From Pelodera strongyloides (lineage: Eukaryota; Nematoda; Chromadorea; Rhabditida; Rhabditidae): a stretch of 64,000 nt of DNA. Of the stretch, positions 35,348 to 46,680 are shown piece after piece. The DNA is taken from positions 1 through 64,000 of the forward strand of contig JAANDG010000187.1 of the NCBI GenBank assembly GCA_036852015.1. The letters run 5' to 3'. Positions within the stretch are counted from its first letter, which is position 1. Each line of letters opens with the position of its first letter. A program made the translations under genes and the position numbers. The notes under the pieces are model-generated. The model was given only the letters and a program-made list of their open reading frames with translations, ran no database searches and had not been told where the DNA came from.

Positions 35348-35982
35348 AAATAAAGAAACAAAAAAACAGACACGATTTGAGGTGAGCCGATCCCTTTAAT
35401 ATAACAGATACGTTCAGTATGTATAGGGGAACGGGCAACCTCAAGAGCATTTCTAATTTATCGAATGATATGCAATTATGGTTAGCGGGAATTATAATCA
35501 CAGATCACAGATGATTAACTAGTCTGTTGTCAAGTAGTAAATATATGTATTGTAGAAATTTATTTATAAATACACCAATAGGTGTGCATCGGAGATCGTA
35601 GGATATGTAGTAATACCTACTAGGTAGAAATACTAGAAATTATTTACTGAATAATATGTGTACTGGAAAATACTAGAATATGTGTATCATGTTATGTATA
35701 CAGTGGAAGGAAAGTGTAATTTCGAAGGCGAAACTGAATCGTTGAATGCTTAGTGACCCCTTCTGTGGAATCCATTGCCGGGCAACAGATGTATAACGAC
35801 AGGGCTGACAGCTATGTACAACTTACCAAAGCAAGTGTTCACGGGCCGACGGCGAAGCTTTAAAAAGTATAGTTTTCTGTGATAAAATACAACGCTCATT
35901 CTGAATCGATTGACAATAGTTACTGATTTCTAAGGAGTTATGAAGTTATGCGGTATCAAAGGTTTTTTAATAGAATCCACAT

Positions 35983-36307
35983 TAAAGCGAAATGCCAGCC
36001 CCTTTGGAAAATTTGCATATGATAAGCAAATCCTATGTATCCTATGCTAATTTTGTACGATTGCCGTGGACGATCGTACAAAATTAGCATAGGATACATA
36101 GGATTTGCTTATCATATGCAAATTTTCCAAAGAGGCCGGTTTTTGAAACGCATCGAGTACACCCGCATTCTTATGCAGCTTATGCAAATGAACGTAAATT
36201 AGAATAAAAACTAGACCCCAATTAGACCCCATCTTGCATAAATGCATAGGAGATAGGAATGCAAACGCTTGAGATGCGTTTCAAAAACCGGCCGGTATTG
36301 CGCTTCA
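35983..36307. mobile_element. Chimeric MITE, family A inside family B
   Basis: Left end TAAAGCGAAATGCCAGCC and the A-type palindromic interior (to about 36135) pass directly into B sequence (GGCCGGTTTTTGAAACGCAT). A B-type right end closes at CGCTTCA. Either A inserted into the B terminus or the two recombined at their shared AAGCGAAAT ends. Confidence 0.85.
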
Positions 36308-36502
36308 AACGAATACTAGTATAAATATATTTTGCGAAAAGTAATGGTAGGTGTAAAAGTACGCACAATGATTATAAATAGCGCGTTAAACACGGACCTC
36401 GATTCGACCCCGTCGCAGGCGGCTCGTCAGTGCTACATCCTGTTCAGAAGTTGACAAAAAAATTGATATAAACAATTTTTGAAAAAGTAGTAAATATTCG
36501 AA
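36308..36502. other. Spacer, nothing recognised
   Basis: AT-rich, no frame or repeat of note. Confidence 0.4.
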
Positions 36503-36835
36503 CTATATAACAGAATACTGTTTGAACCAGCGATTGAGAACAAACCAAAAAGTCGCACTATGTCCCCTTCTTTCGGTATAATCGAGTAGGATTCCGATTT
36601 TGTAACTATTCACAAACATGTACACTTTTTTGTCGCCGTCACTGCCCCGGCAGCTTGACGTCGGCGGGTTTTTGTGGCCTGAACGGCGGGGAAGCCGGCT
36701 TTTTTGCGGGACTTTCACTTTTTGCTGGTCTGCAAATAAGTGCTGGTCTGCTGATACTACTAGGTCTACTACTGTCGATTCTTTATCGGAGTTTTTGCAT
36801 GTAAAACTAGTTGGTTTTGAGAGTCGTACCCACAT
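36503..36835 (-). CDS. Open frame of 110 codons, doubtful
   Basis: Basic, Ser/Lys-rich N-terminal half and C-terminal KKVYMFVNSYKIGILLDYTE. It could be a terminal exon (acceptors exist upstream), but no family, start context or upstream exon can be shown. Confidence 0.2.
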   Translation of the reverse strand: MWVRLSKPTSFTCKNSDKESTVVDLVVSADQHLFADQQKVKVPQKSRLPRRSGHKNPPTSSCRGSDGDKKVYMFVNSYKIGILLDYTERRGHSATFWFVLNRWFKQYSVI

Positions 36836-36975
36836 ATCGGATAACCTTAGTCTTCATGAAAACTGCAGTTCGTTGGGTGTTGAACTTCAGTGGTAGTTGA
36901 CGAAACTACGAAGATAAAGCATTTTTGTAAGAAAAAAATCATTCTGCATATTGTGCCCCAACTTTTGAGCCTTCT

Positions 36976-36980
36976 CCTCC

Positions 36981-37013
<33 letters not shown>

Positions 37014-37018
37014 TCTTC
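36976..37018. repeat. (CT)n microsatellite
   Basis: CTCTCTCT runs with single interruptions. Confidence 0.95.
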
Positions 37019-37510
37019 TGCAACAGTTGCTGTTTAAAAAAAACGCATACACATGCACTAAAGAAGTGTGGGAAAATGTGTCGCATGTCGCGAAAGAGAA
37101 TATTACAACCAAGACAAGAATTCCAGGAGATCATAGGCTATTTTTGGGATTTGTTGCAGGAAACTAGGCTGGGTGGTCGATAATTGAAACAAGATACTGA
37201 ACATAAAGCGATATAACATCTGGTTTTTGAAATTTATTTTGCACAACTGCAACCCCATGTGTTGCCTGTAAATTGATATAATTAGATTAAATAATGCGCA
37301 TTCATTTAGCTACGGTACACGCGAATGCAGGATCCTTCATATGTTTCCTAAACAGGCTGTTATAACGCTGTAAAAATTTGTTGCCACCGCTGTGGCACAC
37401 AAGTAGGGGAAAGTAAGAGGGTGCCGAAAGGCCAAAAGGTTACAAATCTGCCTTATAAAATTCAAGGCAGATCCATGTTCCTGAGAACTTTAAACGACCT
37501 AAAAGAGGTT

Positions 37511-37560
37511 TAAAGCGAAATACGGCCGGTTTTTGAAACATATCGAGTAGGTTTGCATTT
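37511..37560. mobile_element. Family B MITE end fragment (B3)
   Basis: TAAAGCGAAATACGGCCGG followed by TTTTTGAAAC. The other end is missing. A T/C-rich stretch with repeated ACCCCTA follows. A still weaker relic (TAAAGCGATATAACATCTGG) is at 37206. Confidence 0.7.
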
Positions 37561-38424
37561 ACCCTTATACCCCTATTTCTGAAACCCCTACTACTTACCC
37601 CTATTTGCCCCTATTATAAAGCAGTAAATTAGAAACGTACACATTTTTCATGATGTGCTATGTTTTCTTCCACTTCCCTTATTTTTCCCGTGAAATGAGG
37701 TGACATAAATAAATATATATTACATGTTTCTTTTCCTTTGCCTTCCGCATGAATACATCATTACGAGGTTGCATATTCCATTATTATTATGCGTATGGTG
37801 GCTTCGCAATTTCGCATACCAATTACCGTAGCCCAAAATAGAATACCTGAGAGAGCGAATTTGCATGTGAAAGGGTACTGTTGCAGGAGGAGAATCAGTC
37901 AGGCGAAAGTCCTTATTATTAACCAATGATGAGCAGTAGGTGGTAGGTGTACCAATTTTAGGCAAATGACTTTTTCTATACCCTTCAGCAATTCAACTGT
38001 GCGGAATTACTTATGCGTCGATTTTGATGGTATAATTATTGAAATATCTGGAAGATGCACACTGAACAAATAGAAATAAGTCAAGCAAAAACAACCGTTG
38101 GACATAAACTGTGAGATAGTTACCTGCACCTGCACTACCTCAGGAATTCAGGAATTACGTAACCTTACCTAAGGCTCAAGGAATGTATTTATATAAATGG
38201 TAGACACTAAAAGTACGACCCTTGGTTTACCAATTGTGAAGTATTCCTTTTCTTTTCTGGAATCTCTTGTTACTTTCTACTTTCCACTATTTCCACTACT
38301 TTCCGACTACCGGAAGTCTCATATCCGCTTGGGTGTCCCTTAGTAATTTATTGTTGAAAGTGTTTCAGACATTGAGTCGTATTCTGTCTATAGTTCCTCG
38401 GTCGAAAACTCTTTTTTTCTCTTT

Positions 38425-38451
38425 CTCTTTTTTATCTCTCTCTCTCTTTCC

Positions 38452-38485
<34 letters not shown>

Positions 38486-38522
38486 ATTTCTCTCTCTCTC
38501 CCTCTATTTCTTTCTCTATTTT
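38425..38522. repeat. (CT)n microsatellite
   Basis: CT-rich tract with CCCC and TTT interruptions. From 37560 to 39190 nothing else with gene support was seen. Confidence 0.9.
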
Positions 38523-39190
38523 TTCAGTCTCTCTGTCTGTTTTCCATGGCTGTTTCTCTCGTCATCAGTATGCCATAATACTAACTTATTATATAAAATA
38601 AGTTGAGGATATTTACGATGATGTAGGACTTTGATAGGACTTTGATTCACACTGTGTAACCCCGAATTATTCCACTGAAGTTCAAACTCCAGAACTTTTC
38701 TACCCTCTATCTTTCCTCTCCGCCAGCGTAGACATGATGTTTACTTTTACAGTTTCTATGCGTATTTGTTGGTTTTTCTCTTCAGGCGGCCCAATCGCTA
38801 ACTCAAATAGTATATAGGAAATGGCTTGCGTGATTTTTTTTTCTTTACTTTTTTCAAAAAGCGTTCTTTTGAATTTACTGAAAGGCGGAGTTGTTTAGAA
38901 AATCAACGGTAAGTGAACACAGTGAGAAGTTTGACGTAAGCACAAGTCAAAAGTTTACTTATTGTTAGAAACTGCGGCATGGCTTGGCGTAAGGCATAAA
39001 GAGTAACGATTTTTTGTGAGGCATTTTTTGTGTATAAGAAAATTATCAGGGACAAAGAAACTATTTGGTATGAGATGTTCTAGTTTGTTGTTTTAAACTC
39101 AAGTGAATCTGGAGAAGTGCCAGGGGCTGAAGTAAGTACACAGGTGTGCGGCAACTTCGCCATATCCTCACCAGAGTTTGGCGGACTCAC

Positions 39191-39322
39191 TTTTCATTTG
39201 GCGCATAGCGCGCCGCGATGTCTCTTTATTCCCTGAGGTTCTCGTTTCATTTTGTTTCAAGTAACAATCCTTTAGAATATCTGTTCGAAAACACATATAA
39301 AGTATCGTAGAAATACCAGAAA
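39191..39322 (-). other. Candidate internal exon
   Basis: Acceptor ACAATTTATATCAG, donor GTGAGT. The 132 bp between them are open in one frame (DILKDCYLKQNETRTSGNKE ...). No partner exons or family recognised. Confidence 0.3.
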
Positions 39323-39481
39323 CTGATATAAATTGTGATAAAATATACCAAAATCTGATATCTTTGATATCTTTTCGTCTAGCGCGGGGGTGCATCTTTA
39401 CATACGGCCGTGGCATTATTTGTGTTGCTTTTGATCTTTTCCCACTCTCGAAACTTGAGTCCCAGGTGATACTCCGGCATG

Positions 39482-39627
39482 ATTTCTCTCTCTTTCCCTC
39501 TCTCTTCTCTCTCTCTCTCTCTCTTTCCCTCTCTCTCTCTTTTTTCTCTCTCTCTTTCTCTCCCTCCGACATCTCTTACCTGAGCATACCTCCCTCTCCC
39601 ATTTATTCTCTCTAAATTCAGTCTATG

Positions 39628-39682
<55 letters not shown>
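39482..39682. repeat. Two (CT)n tracts
   Basis: CT tracts at 39482-39565 and 39630-39681, the second a pure run of about 50 bp. Arg/Glu frames opposite are artefacts. Confidence 0.95.
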
Positions 39683-39683
<1 letters not shown>

Positions 39684-40077
39684 AACCCCTCTTCGAAATC
39701 TCACTTTTCCTAGAACCTAAACAGTCAACTTTCTTCAACGAAAATTCATTTTCATACCAAACGTCTCGCACACACACAACACACAAACTGACATTTCATT
39801 TTGAGTTATTGATTTTAATTGTGTATTAATGTTTCTTTGCTTAATTAAAAATGTACTTTGTGTAGTGATGCAATTGCTCTGTTTAACTGCTTTAAAAAAT
39901 ATGAGGCCATAACGTTATGCCCATTTTTTTATCGATTCACGTCGCGGCGACTGTTTTATATTTTCCACCAGCCGCTTTGATTTCTGTCGATTCGGAGGAC
40001 GTTTATTTATGCATATATTTTTGTCCACTGGGTGGGGGAAGAAGTGAGAATGTGAGTTAGTTTGTGCAACGAGAAAA

Positions 40078-40215
40078 TTGGCGTGCAGGCGGCGTGGTAT
40101 CGGCGGGCAAGTTGCATGCCATTCCATTCCGCGTGCATTTTTGCACGCCACCACGTTGCCAGATGCACGCTGCACGCCGTTGCCACGCGGCTTGCACACC
40201 AAGCCTCGTCAGTGT
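40078..40215. repeat. GCACGCC-rich dispersed repeat, copy 1
   Basis: Core GGCAAGTTGCATGCCATTCC plus GCGTGCATTTTTGCACGCC, with internal dyads. Shared with 41390-41455. GC-rich against an AT-rich background. Confidence 0.8.
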
Positions 40216-40704
40216 GTGGTGCAACTCTTTTGTCACTTTGGAAAATTCGGGGTCGTTCTGTACATGTAAACGACTATTTCTAATTGAAAAAAATGGGAAA
40301 GTAAAAGTAAAACTGACGCCAAAACTGTATTAGCAGAGATGCAATTTGCGCTGTTTTCGAGGTGAAGATATATCTAGGCGTTGATGTTTGCTTTAGGATT
40401 GTTGCATACTACAACTTTACCCGAATTACCCTACTTTTAGGTTTAAATTGTTAATAACACCTCTAACATCCAACCAAAAGTGTAAACATCAAAAAACGGT
40501 CGATAGTAACCCTAGCGAAGATGGAATGGCTTTATTTTTCTTTATCTCTACCTTTACTTAGACCCGGGCGGTGCATTGCTGTTGGAAACTGTCTGCCAAA
40601 TTGTCTGTAGTTTTCCGAGTTTGGCGTTTTTTGTCGGTTCTGACGGAAACCTACTAGGTTTCAAGTAGTCGAGAGTGAAATGGGCTGAAGGCCTTGAAAT
40701 AACA

Positions 40705-40770
40705 GAAAGAGAGAGAGAGAGAGAGACAGAGAGAGAGAGAGGTAAGAGGGAGAGAAGAGTTAGGAAGATA
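40705..40770. repeat. (GA)n microsatellite
   Basis: GAGAGA with GACAGA interruptions. Confidence 0.93.
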
Positions 40771-41174
40771 ACGAGAGAGAAGGGATATATGCGAGAGAAA
40801 GTGATTGCCGTAATCGCAGATGGAAAAGACAGTGACAACACTGACAAGATGAGACATTTGTCAACTTAGAGAAACTAAGATACCAGCTTAATTTGATAAA
40901 GGTTTTGACAAGAAGGACAGAGCTAGGACATAAAGTTTTGCGACTTGTTACTTTGTTAGGCTGTTTTTTTTTTAATTTTGGTGACTGTGTTCTTTACATA
41001 TTCTTGAGCCCAGCCATTCTTTTCTTTCTTTTCTCCCACAATCCGTTCATGCACTGAAGAAAATCCGCTAGTTTTTGGCAACATGGCGGCGCGCAAGATG
41101 TATGCAAGCCATATGTGTGCCAGAATTTCGCTGTCCATCTTTCAATCTGAAACCAGAGCCTGACGAGGAATTGG

Positions 41175-41510
41175 CGAAGGCTGCAACGTGAAAATTGCAA
41201 CGTTACGGCGTGCAAGCGGCGTGAAAGAAAAGTTGCATGCCGTAACGTTGCCGCTTGCACGCCGTGAAGAAGTATGGTTGCCGTTTGTACGCCGTGAAGA
41301 GGTATGGTTGCCGGTTGCACGCCATAAAGTTGCCGCTTTCCCGCCGTACTCACGTCATTTCGACTCGTTATTTTGGTGTGCAAGCGCGTGGCCGGCAAGT
41401 TGCACGCCATTTCCATTCCGCGTGCATTTTTGCACGCCACCACCTTGCCAAATAAATGGACTTTGCATGCCGAAAGGTTACGGTTCGCACGCCAACTTTC
41501 GTCACTGTGG
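41175..41510. repeat. GCACGCC-rich dispersed repeat, copy 2, with inner tandem units
   Basis: Contains the 60-bp core of copy 1 (from about 41392), preceded by three imperfect units of about 30 bp with CACGCCGTGAAGA / ATGGTTGCCG. Many short inverted GGCGTGCA/TGCACGCC pairs. Frames here are compositional. Confidence 0.8.
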
Positions 41511-41985
41511 GCTCGACAAGCCAAGACTTGGTGACCCTTATATTTAGCAGCGAACCCTCAACCTTATTGTTAGATCGTTTTATGCTGAATTAGTTTTGGT
41601 GTACTTTTTCTCAAGGAAACTCAAGCTTATCGTTGCATGTGGCTTAATTTGCCAACCTCTTATCATCATTTTATATGATGCACACTTACATATTATATAT
41701 AATGAAGTCAATAAAATTATTATTATTAACAGTCATAAGCTTTGCGTGATCAATAAACAATATTATTATGGTGTAAATTTCAATTCACCCCATTTTACCT
41801 CAAAATTTGTGTGGACCTCGTCCATGTGTGGATAAAAATCTCGCATTTTTCCTTGGCAATTGTCCATTTTTGCGTTTCCAATGTTTTGAAGGTTAAGCGC
41901 TGTTTCCTGCGCGGGATCGGGAGTGAGAGCAATTGATGTATAATGACAGCGATATGGAACCGGTTCTTTACTTAAAAAAGGAAAT

Positions 41986-42106
41986 TCCTCTCTCTCTGTC
42001 TCTCTCTTTCTCTCTTTCTGTCTATTTCTACTTTCTCCTCTCTCTCTCTCTCTCTCTCTTTCTCTCTATCTCCCTGTTTCTATGTTTCTCTCTCTCTCTC
42101 TCTCTG
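41986..42106. repeat. (CT)n microsatellite
   Basis: CT tract with T-rich interruptions. No gene seen between 41511 and 42970; a (GA)n tract also lies at 42678-42707. Confidence 0.93.
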
Positions 42107-42675
42107 AACTTTGTAAGAATCGGCCCTTCATTCTCGGTCATTGGCAAATGAAATGATTTCAAATTAGATGCAATGACCTTCTGTGGGCACTATCGACAAG
42201 TATGAAAGTATCGAATAAAAATAAAGTTAGGTGAGACGGTACTGTAGCAAGCCTATGCCTAAATATCAGGATTCGGATTTCAGTTCCAGTATACTATGTG
42301 GCAGTCGTGAATCGTTCCACCGCAATAGACAGGTGCTGCCACGGAATCTATCCTTTATATACTTGCCTAGCAATAGGGTAAAATCTGGCAATCATACCCA
42401 TGCACGTCGTTAGAACTTTTGAGTAGAGGCAATTGAATAAAGAGAATGCTAAGGCGTTCTGGTTCAAATTTTTTCCCAATAATCCGCGTTTGGCCTTCTA
42501 ATAAAGTGAGAACGAGCTCTCTGTGCTATAACCTGATCTACCAGCCAGTATAATCTAGATAATATGTCAAAGTTTGCCCTCGTTGCATATGAGTGAATCG
42601 AGACTGGAACAAGGCGCTCCTGCCGCAGTGTCAATAGGACGAGTAACTGGTAGGCAAATGGCAAAAATCAAAGTC

Positions 42676-42708
<33 letters not shown>

Positions 42709-42968
42709 CTGCAAACTATCAAAGTGTTCAGAATGAGGCTGCAAGAACTTTTGGAGAGGTGCTGATTCTCTTCCCGTGAAAAGCGAAGACTACAGAAATC
42801 AATGTGAAATTATAATGACTCTTAACAAGATGGGGTTTTCGCTAAACGTTCACTGCCGGTAAACACGCGGACGTTATAGTCATTTGTTTTAATGATGTTC
42901 TTAACGGTCTTTATTCGAGAGCAATTCGTTCCAGTGAAAGTGCGTGGAAAAAAGAAAACGAATAATAT

Positions 42969-43005
42969 TAAGGGGGATCAAAATAAACCTACATTTACGA
43001 AAGAG
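42969..43005. mobile_element. T2-like element end, solo
   Basis: TTAAGGGGGATCAAAATAAA followed by CCTACATTTACGAAA resembles the 31753/31938 terminus. No opposite end nearby. Confidence 0.6.
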
Positions 43006-43757
43006 AGAGAAACTTTTTTTCCAGTCGGACCATAACATTTGAGCTGCAGAATCAGAGAGTCAAATCGAGATTTTGAGAGAGAGATAGAGCGAAAGAGAAG
43101 GATAGACAGATATAGGTGGAGAGTGACAGTGAGGTTAAAAAACTGACAGAGGAATTTTATTGTCATTTTTGAATTTATTGTTACAAGTTACAGAAATGAG
43201 CCACGACGCGCATGGCACAACCAAACAAATAAACAAACTTGGTTGCCTTTGCTAGTAAGGTTTCCCTTGTTTAACATTAGCGGGGTAACCCTAGCGTTCC
43301 CCCATTTGCTACCCTGTTTGCCGACTTTCGCTTGCCTTACCGCCAGCCGCGCAAACTAGTATTAGATTCCGCGCGCGCCTGGGCATACTCGCACAAAGGT
43401 AATTTGTAAATGTTGTAGCGCGCGCGGGGCGTGGGACTATCTAACGGAAATTACCATCACCCCTCGTTTTGCATACATACACATCAATTTACGGTAAATT
43501 CTCAGCAGTTTGGTGCTTTTATTACCGGTGCAACAGTAAAACTCCCAGGTTTTCCAGCTACAGCTGCCAGGCGCAGAATCTCAATATATATGAAGAGGAT
43601 TTGCTCCTTTCTTAGAGATTAACAAAATTCCTATATATGACTATATTTATTCAATTCTTCTTTTTTTTCGCCCTGACGTTGTTATAGTGACAGTTATTTC
43701 AACCAAATACACACAGTTACACTTCTGCCTTTATGTAAATAGGGTTCACTTTTTCTT

Positions 43758-43950
43758 TAAAGCGAAATCCCGGCCGGTTTTTGAAACGCGTCTCAAATAT
43801 TTGCATTCTTATGCAGTTATGCTGCAAGTTATGGTAAGACGGGTCGATTTGGTGTCTATTTTTTATTCTAATTTATGCTCGTTTGCATTTGATGCATAAG
43901 AAAGCAGGGGTACGCGATGCGTTTCAAAAACCAGCCGGTATTTCGCTTTA
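43758..43950. mobile_element. Foldback MITE family B, copy B4
   Basis: Complete: TAAAGCGAAATCCCGGCCGG ... complementary end with TTTCGCTTTA. TTAAAGCG / CGCTTTAA at both edges. Confidence 0.92.
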
Positions 43951-45260
43951 AACTTGTAATACATTAGTTTTTTTCCTCCACTTTCTGCCACTTTTTTCCA
44001 TGAGCGTAACACTTTATTGACCCCGACCTATATTTTCAATAAGAGTTATTTACATGCCTTGGTGGAGGTAAACTTTTCTATTATATTCTCCTCCACATAA
44101 AAGTGGTGTCTTTTGTTCGTAAAGCGGCCTCCCTGAATTGGGGGCGTGGCCTCACAAAAATGAGGTTTTATGTTATGAGCTCTTCTGTATAGGTTTACTG
44201 TGTGCGCGGCAAGGGTGACAGAAGAATCATCCTGGCAACCCTTGGCATCAAGACTAGTTCTCGATTAGTTGTCACTCTATGGTCTCCTCGAGATCCACGA
44301 TCTTTCGTCAATCTGACGCCCTCGATACTCTCACTTTCTAACACTATCTGACCGACCGTCTGCCCGAGAACAAAAGCGAGAGTAGGGCAGCGCTGCGCGC
44401 TTGTGTGCTCTCGGCTAGATGGCAGGCAGGCCAGGTTCTTGTCGCGGGCAGGTCGTTCCGAGACGGCGCGGGGTCGAGCACACACACAGGCATCCAGTTG
44501 TTGTAGACAAGGCAGGGACTGGCTGATTGACTGACACGCCTGCAGTACTGCTACCATAGGGCAGGGTTCAAACCCACCTGGCCTGACCCTTTGAAGGGGC
44601 GACAACCTTGATTTCTCTTTCTTCACTCGTAGTCATTGTGATACTAGATGTGTTGGATATTCAGTTCATGCTAGAACTAATGACCAGAGGCGTTTTGCTC
44701 CTCGCCTGCTTGTAGTACTCTAATTTCTATTTTCTTCTGAGGCGATATTTACCACTCGTTTGCCCAAGGGGGATTCCCCGTCTTTTTCCTCGTATTAGAA
44801 TGCCAATATCTGTCCCAAGGGAACTTTTCCCCAAGGGAATCGTAGTGGTGAATATGGCCTCTCTTTTCATCATTCATTAGTGATCCTCTCATGGTAAAGG
44901 CGTAGAATTGCACAAAATTTGCATATAATCCATGGGAATACAGTAATCACATGGTGATCTGCCGTACGAGCTTTTCTTCCTCGTCTTACAACTTGAACTG
45001 TAGGATGTTAGTTTTCCCCTGTCTGAAATAATCAATAACCTCATTACAGTAGTAATAGAGATATTTGAAATGTGAGAATTTCACGGCGAATTATATGCCT
45101 ATTCGTTTTCAATCCGTGGTGCGTATGACTTGCACCGCTTCTGGTTGTCGTAAAACTTCCCGGACGCTAGCAGTGTAGCAACGGTGGCAACTTCTTTGAC
45201 ATAGCTTTGTTTTTCAAACCTTTCGACCTCTCGAACGAAGTTTACATTTGATTATCTTAC
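43951..45260. other. No supported gene
   Basis: A 143-codon minus-strand frame (44626-44195) is GC-driven and lacks family or splice support. A box B-like GGTTCAAACCC lies near 44565. Confidence 0.4.
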
Positions 45261-45447
45261 CAAAGTGTTAATCGATCTCAATGTAGAATATTGTCGAAAT
45301 TGTCGATTGCGCGTTACTACATTTACACTCAGTATTTTCTTGTTACGGAAGGAATTCCGATTTTTCCTAAACGTTTGCTTTGTTCCAAACTTTGTTGACC
45401 TCTCCACCTTTTTTATGTTAGCTGGCGATGGCAGACATTGTTCTTTA
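45261..45447 (-). other. Candidate exon, basic peptide
   Basis: Acceptor CATCCTTGAACTCAG and donor GTAAGA. 62 codons open (KKVERSTKFGTKQTFRKNRN ...), Lys/Arg/Asn-rich. No family. No confident partner exon; a TTATTTCAG acceptor near 45030 would add a short terminal exon in phase. Confidence 0.3.
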
Positions 45448-45514
45448 CTGAGTTCAAGGATGATGGAGTGGGAAAGTATGTAGCTTACAATTATCAGGAA
45501 GACTCCTGAACCTG

Positions 45515-45610
45515 GCGCGCAAGCAGCGCGCAAACGGCGCGCACATTTCATTTGATAATGTGCGAAATGCGCGCGGAGCAAGTAATTTTGCTTGCCGCTT
45601 GCGCGCCGTG
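45515..45610. repeat. GC-rich GCGCGC(A/C)A repeat
   Basis: Repeated GGCGCGCAAGCAGCGCGCAA-type motifs around a short palindrome. Same style as the 40.1 and 41.3 kb repeats. Confidence 0.65.
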
Positions 45611-45989
45611 TAATGTTATATAGCTTTTCCTCTTGATCATTGTCACGAAATTCTACACTACCGTAGGACTACCATTGTAAGCAATTGTTGTTCACAGTAC
45701 GTTTTGAAATATTATTTCTATTTGGCTAGATGGTGCATACTGTCTGATAATCTACATATTTGGCTATGATGCTATGCGGTATACCATCACTATCACTATC
45801 ATCAATTACTATGCACAAAAAGTTCAGAGATAAAATTTAATGATAATATGCGCTTATAATTAATAACGGAAGGTAGTATTGAATAGAACACAGAAGGGAA
45901 CCAACCAACAAACTCTTCTACCATATTATGCGAAGTCCTATGTGTATCCTAGAACTGATCCTGCCTATACCTAGGATGTTTTCGTGCAA

Positions 45990-46070
45990 TATTGCGCGAA
46001 CGCAGGACCGAACCTAGCATCTGTAGATTCGCAGTCGACTGCGCTAACCACTATGCCACTGTCACCATCG
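45990..46070 (-). pseudogene. tRNA-like relic or SINE head
   Basis: Box A TGGCATAGTGG (46058-46048) and box B GGTTCGGTCC (46014-46005) stand at tRNA spacing. The anticodon loop would be CTGCGAA, but the T stem has two mismatches and the acceptor stem does not close. Not an intact tRNA. Confidence 0.55.
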
Positions 46071-46207
46071 AACACCACTTTCCAAGTTCTCGCTTCTTAT
46101 GTTATACTTGTTAGGTTAGCACAAAGACAAATTGTATACATTGCTGTACTTTGCTCTACTGGAGTGCCGCGCCGAGTAAACGTATGATATGTAGGAGCTA
46201 TACTCAC

Positions 46208-46330
46208 TTTCCTTCACATTGTTACTCATTTTCCGTAGTTCTTTTCGGATTAGTATCTGATTGCTGCATGTTTCTTGGACTTGAAGTAGTTGCGTTTCGG
46301 GGAAGGTAGTACTGCGACGCATTTCTTGCT
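46208..46330 (-). other. Candidate exon, coiled-coil-like
   Basis: Donor GTGAGT at 46207. Open frame MRRSTTFPETQLLQVQETCS ... ending MSNNVKE. The left boundary is uncertain and an overlapping frame is also open. Low support. Confidence 0.25.
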
Positions 46331-46604
46331 TGCAGCCGCCGGCCGGAGTTTATGTAGTTTATAGTTAAGTATGACCGTTGCGCGATCATCCTCCAAATTT
46401 CAAATATTATTTTTCTTGCGTCCGACCTTTTAATGCCCATGTCGGAGGGAGTTCGCTCCTAAGTGCTACCATAATAGTCTTATGACCAGCGCTTTCTGGT
46501 ATTGTGGGAAATTTCTCACAAGGTCATTTTGAGAGTGAAAGTAAGTCTGCAGAACTGCTTTTCACTTTTAAGACTCTATTGTCCTCGTCCGGTCAGAGGG
46601 AGAG

Positions 46605-46620
46605 AAAGAGGGAAGAGAGT

Positions 46621-46661
<41 letters not shown>

Positions 46662-46680
46662 AGAGAAAGAGAAAGAAACC
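46605..46680. repeat. (GA)n microsatellite
   Basis: GAGAGA then GAAAGA units. Between 46340 and 48286 no gene is supported; a possible minus-strand terminal exon ending near 47990 has only an acceptor. Confidence 0.93.

Larger units (their letters stand above)
32913..35399. mobile_element. 2.5-kb non-autonomous T2-like element with internal satellite
   Basis: Terminal inverted repeats of about 55 bp: left AAGGGATCGGCTCACCTCAA near 32915, right its complement ending CCCTTTAA (TTAA at 35396-35399). Both continue through TCGTGTCTGTTTTTT and GTTTCTTTATTTTCTA. The left TTAA is decayed to TCAA and preceded by a duplicated scrap of the same end (32884-32912). The inside holds a 62-bp doublet, the 129-bp array, a GC hairpin and a three-copy repeat. 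No transposase seen. Confidence 0.75.

Noticed and set aside
31753..36307. Autonomous transposase within the element cluster
   Set aside because: No frame with transposase motifs was seen; all elements look non-autonomous.
44195..44626. 143-codon minus-strand frame and a box B-like GGTTCAAACCC
   Set aside because: GC-biased sequence with low-complexity peptide. No convincing box A or tRNA fold.
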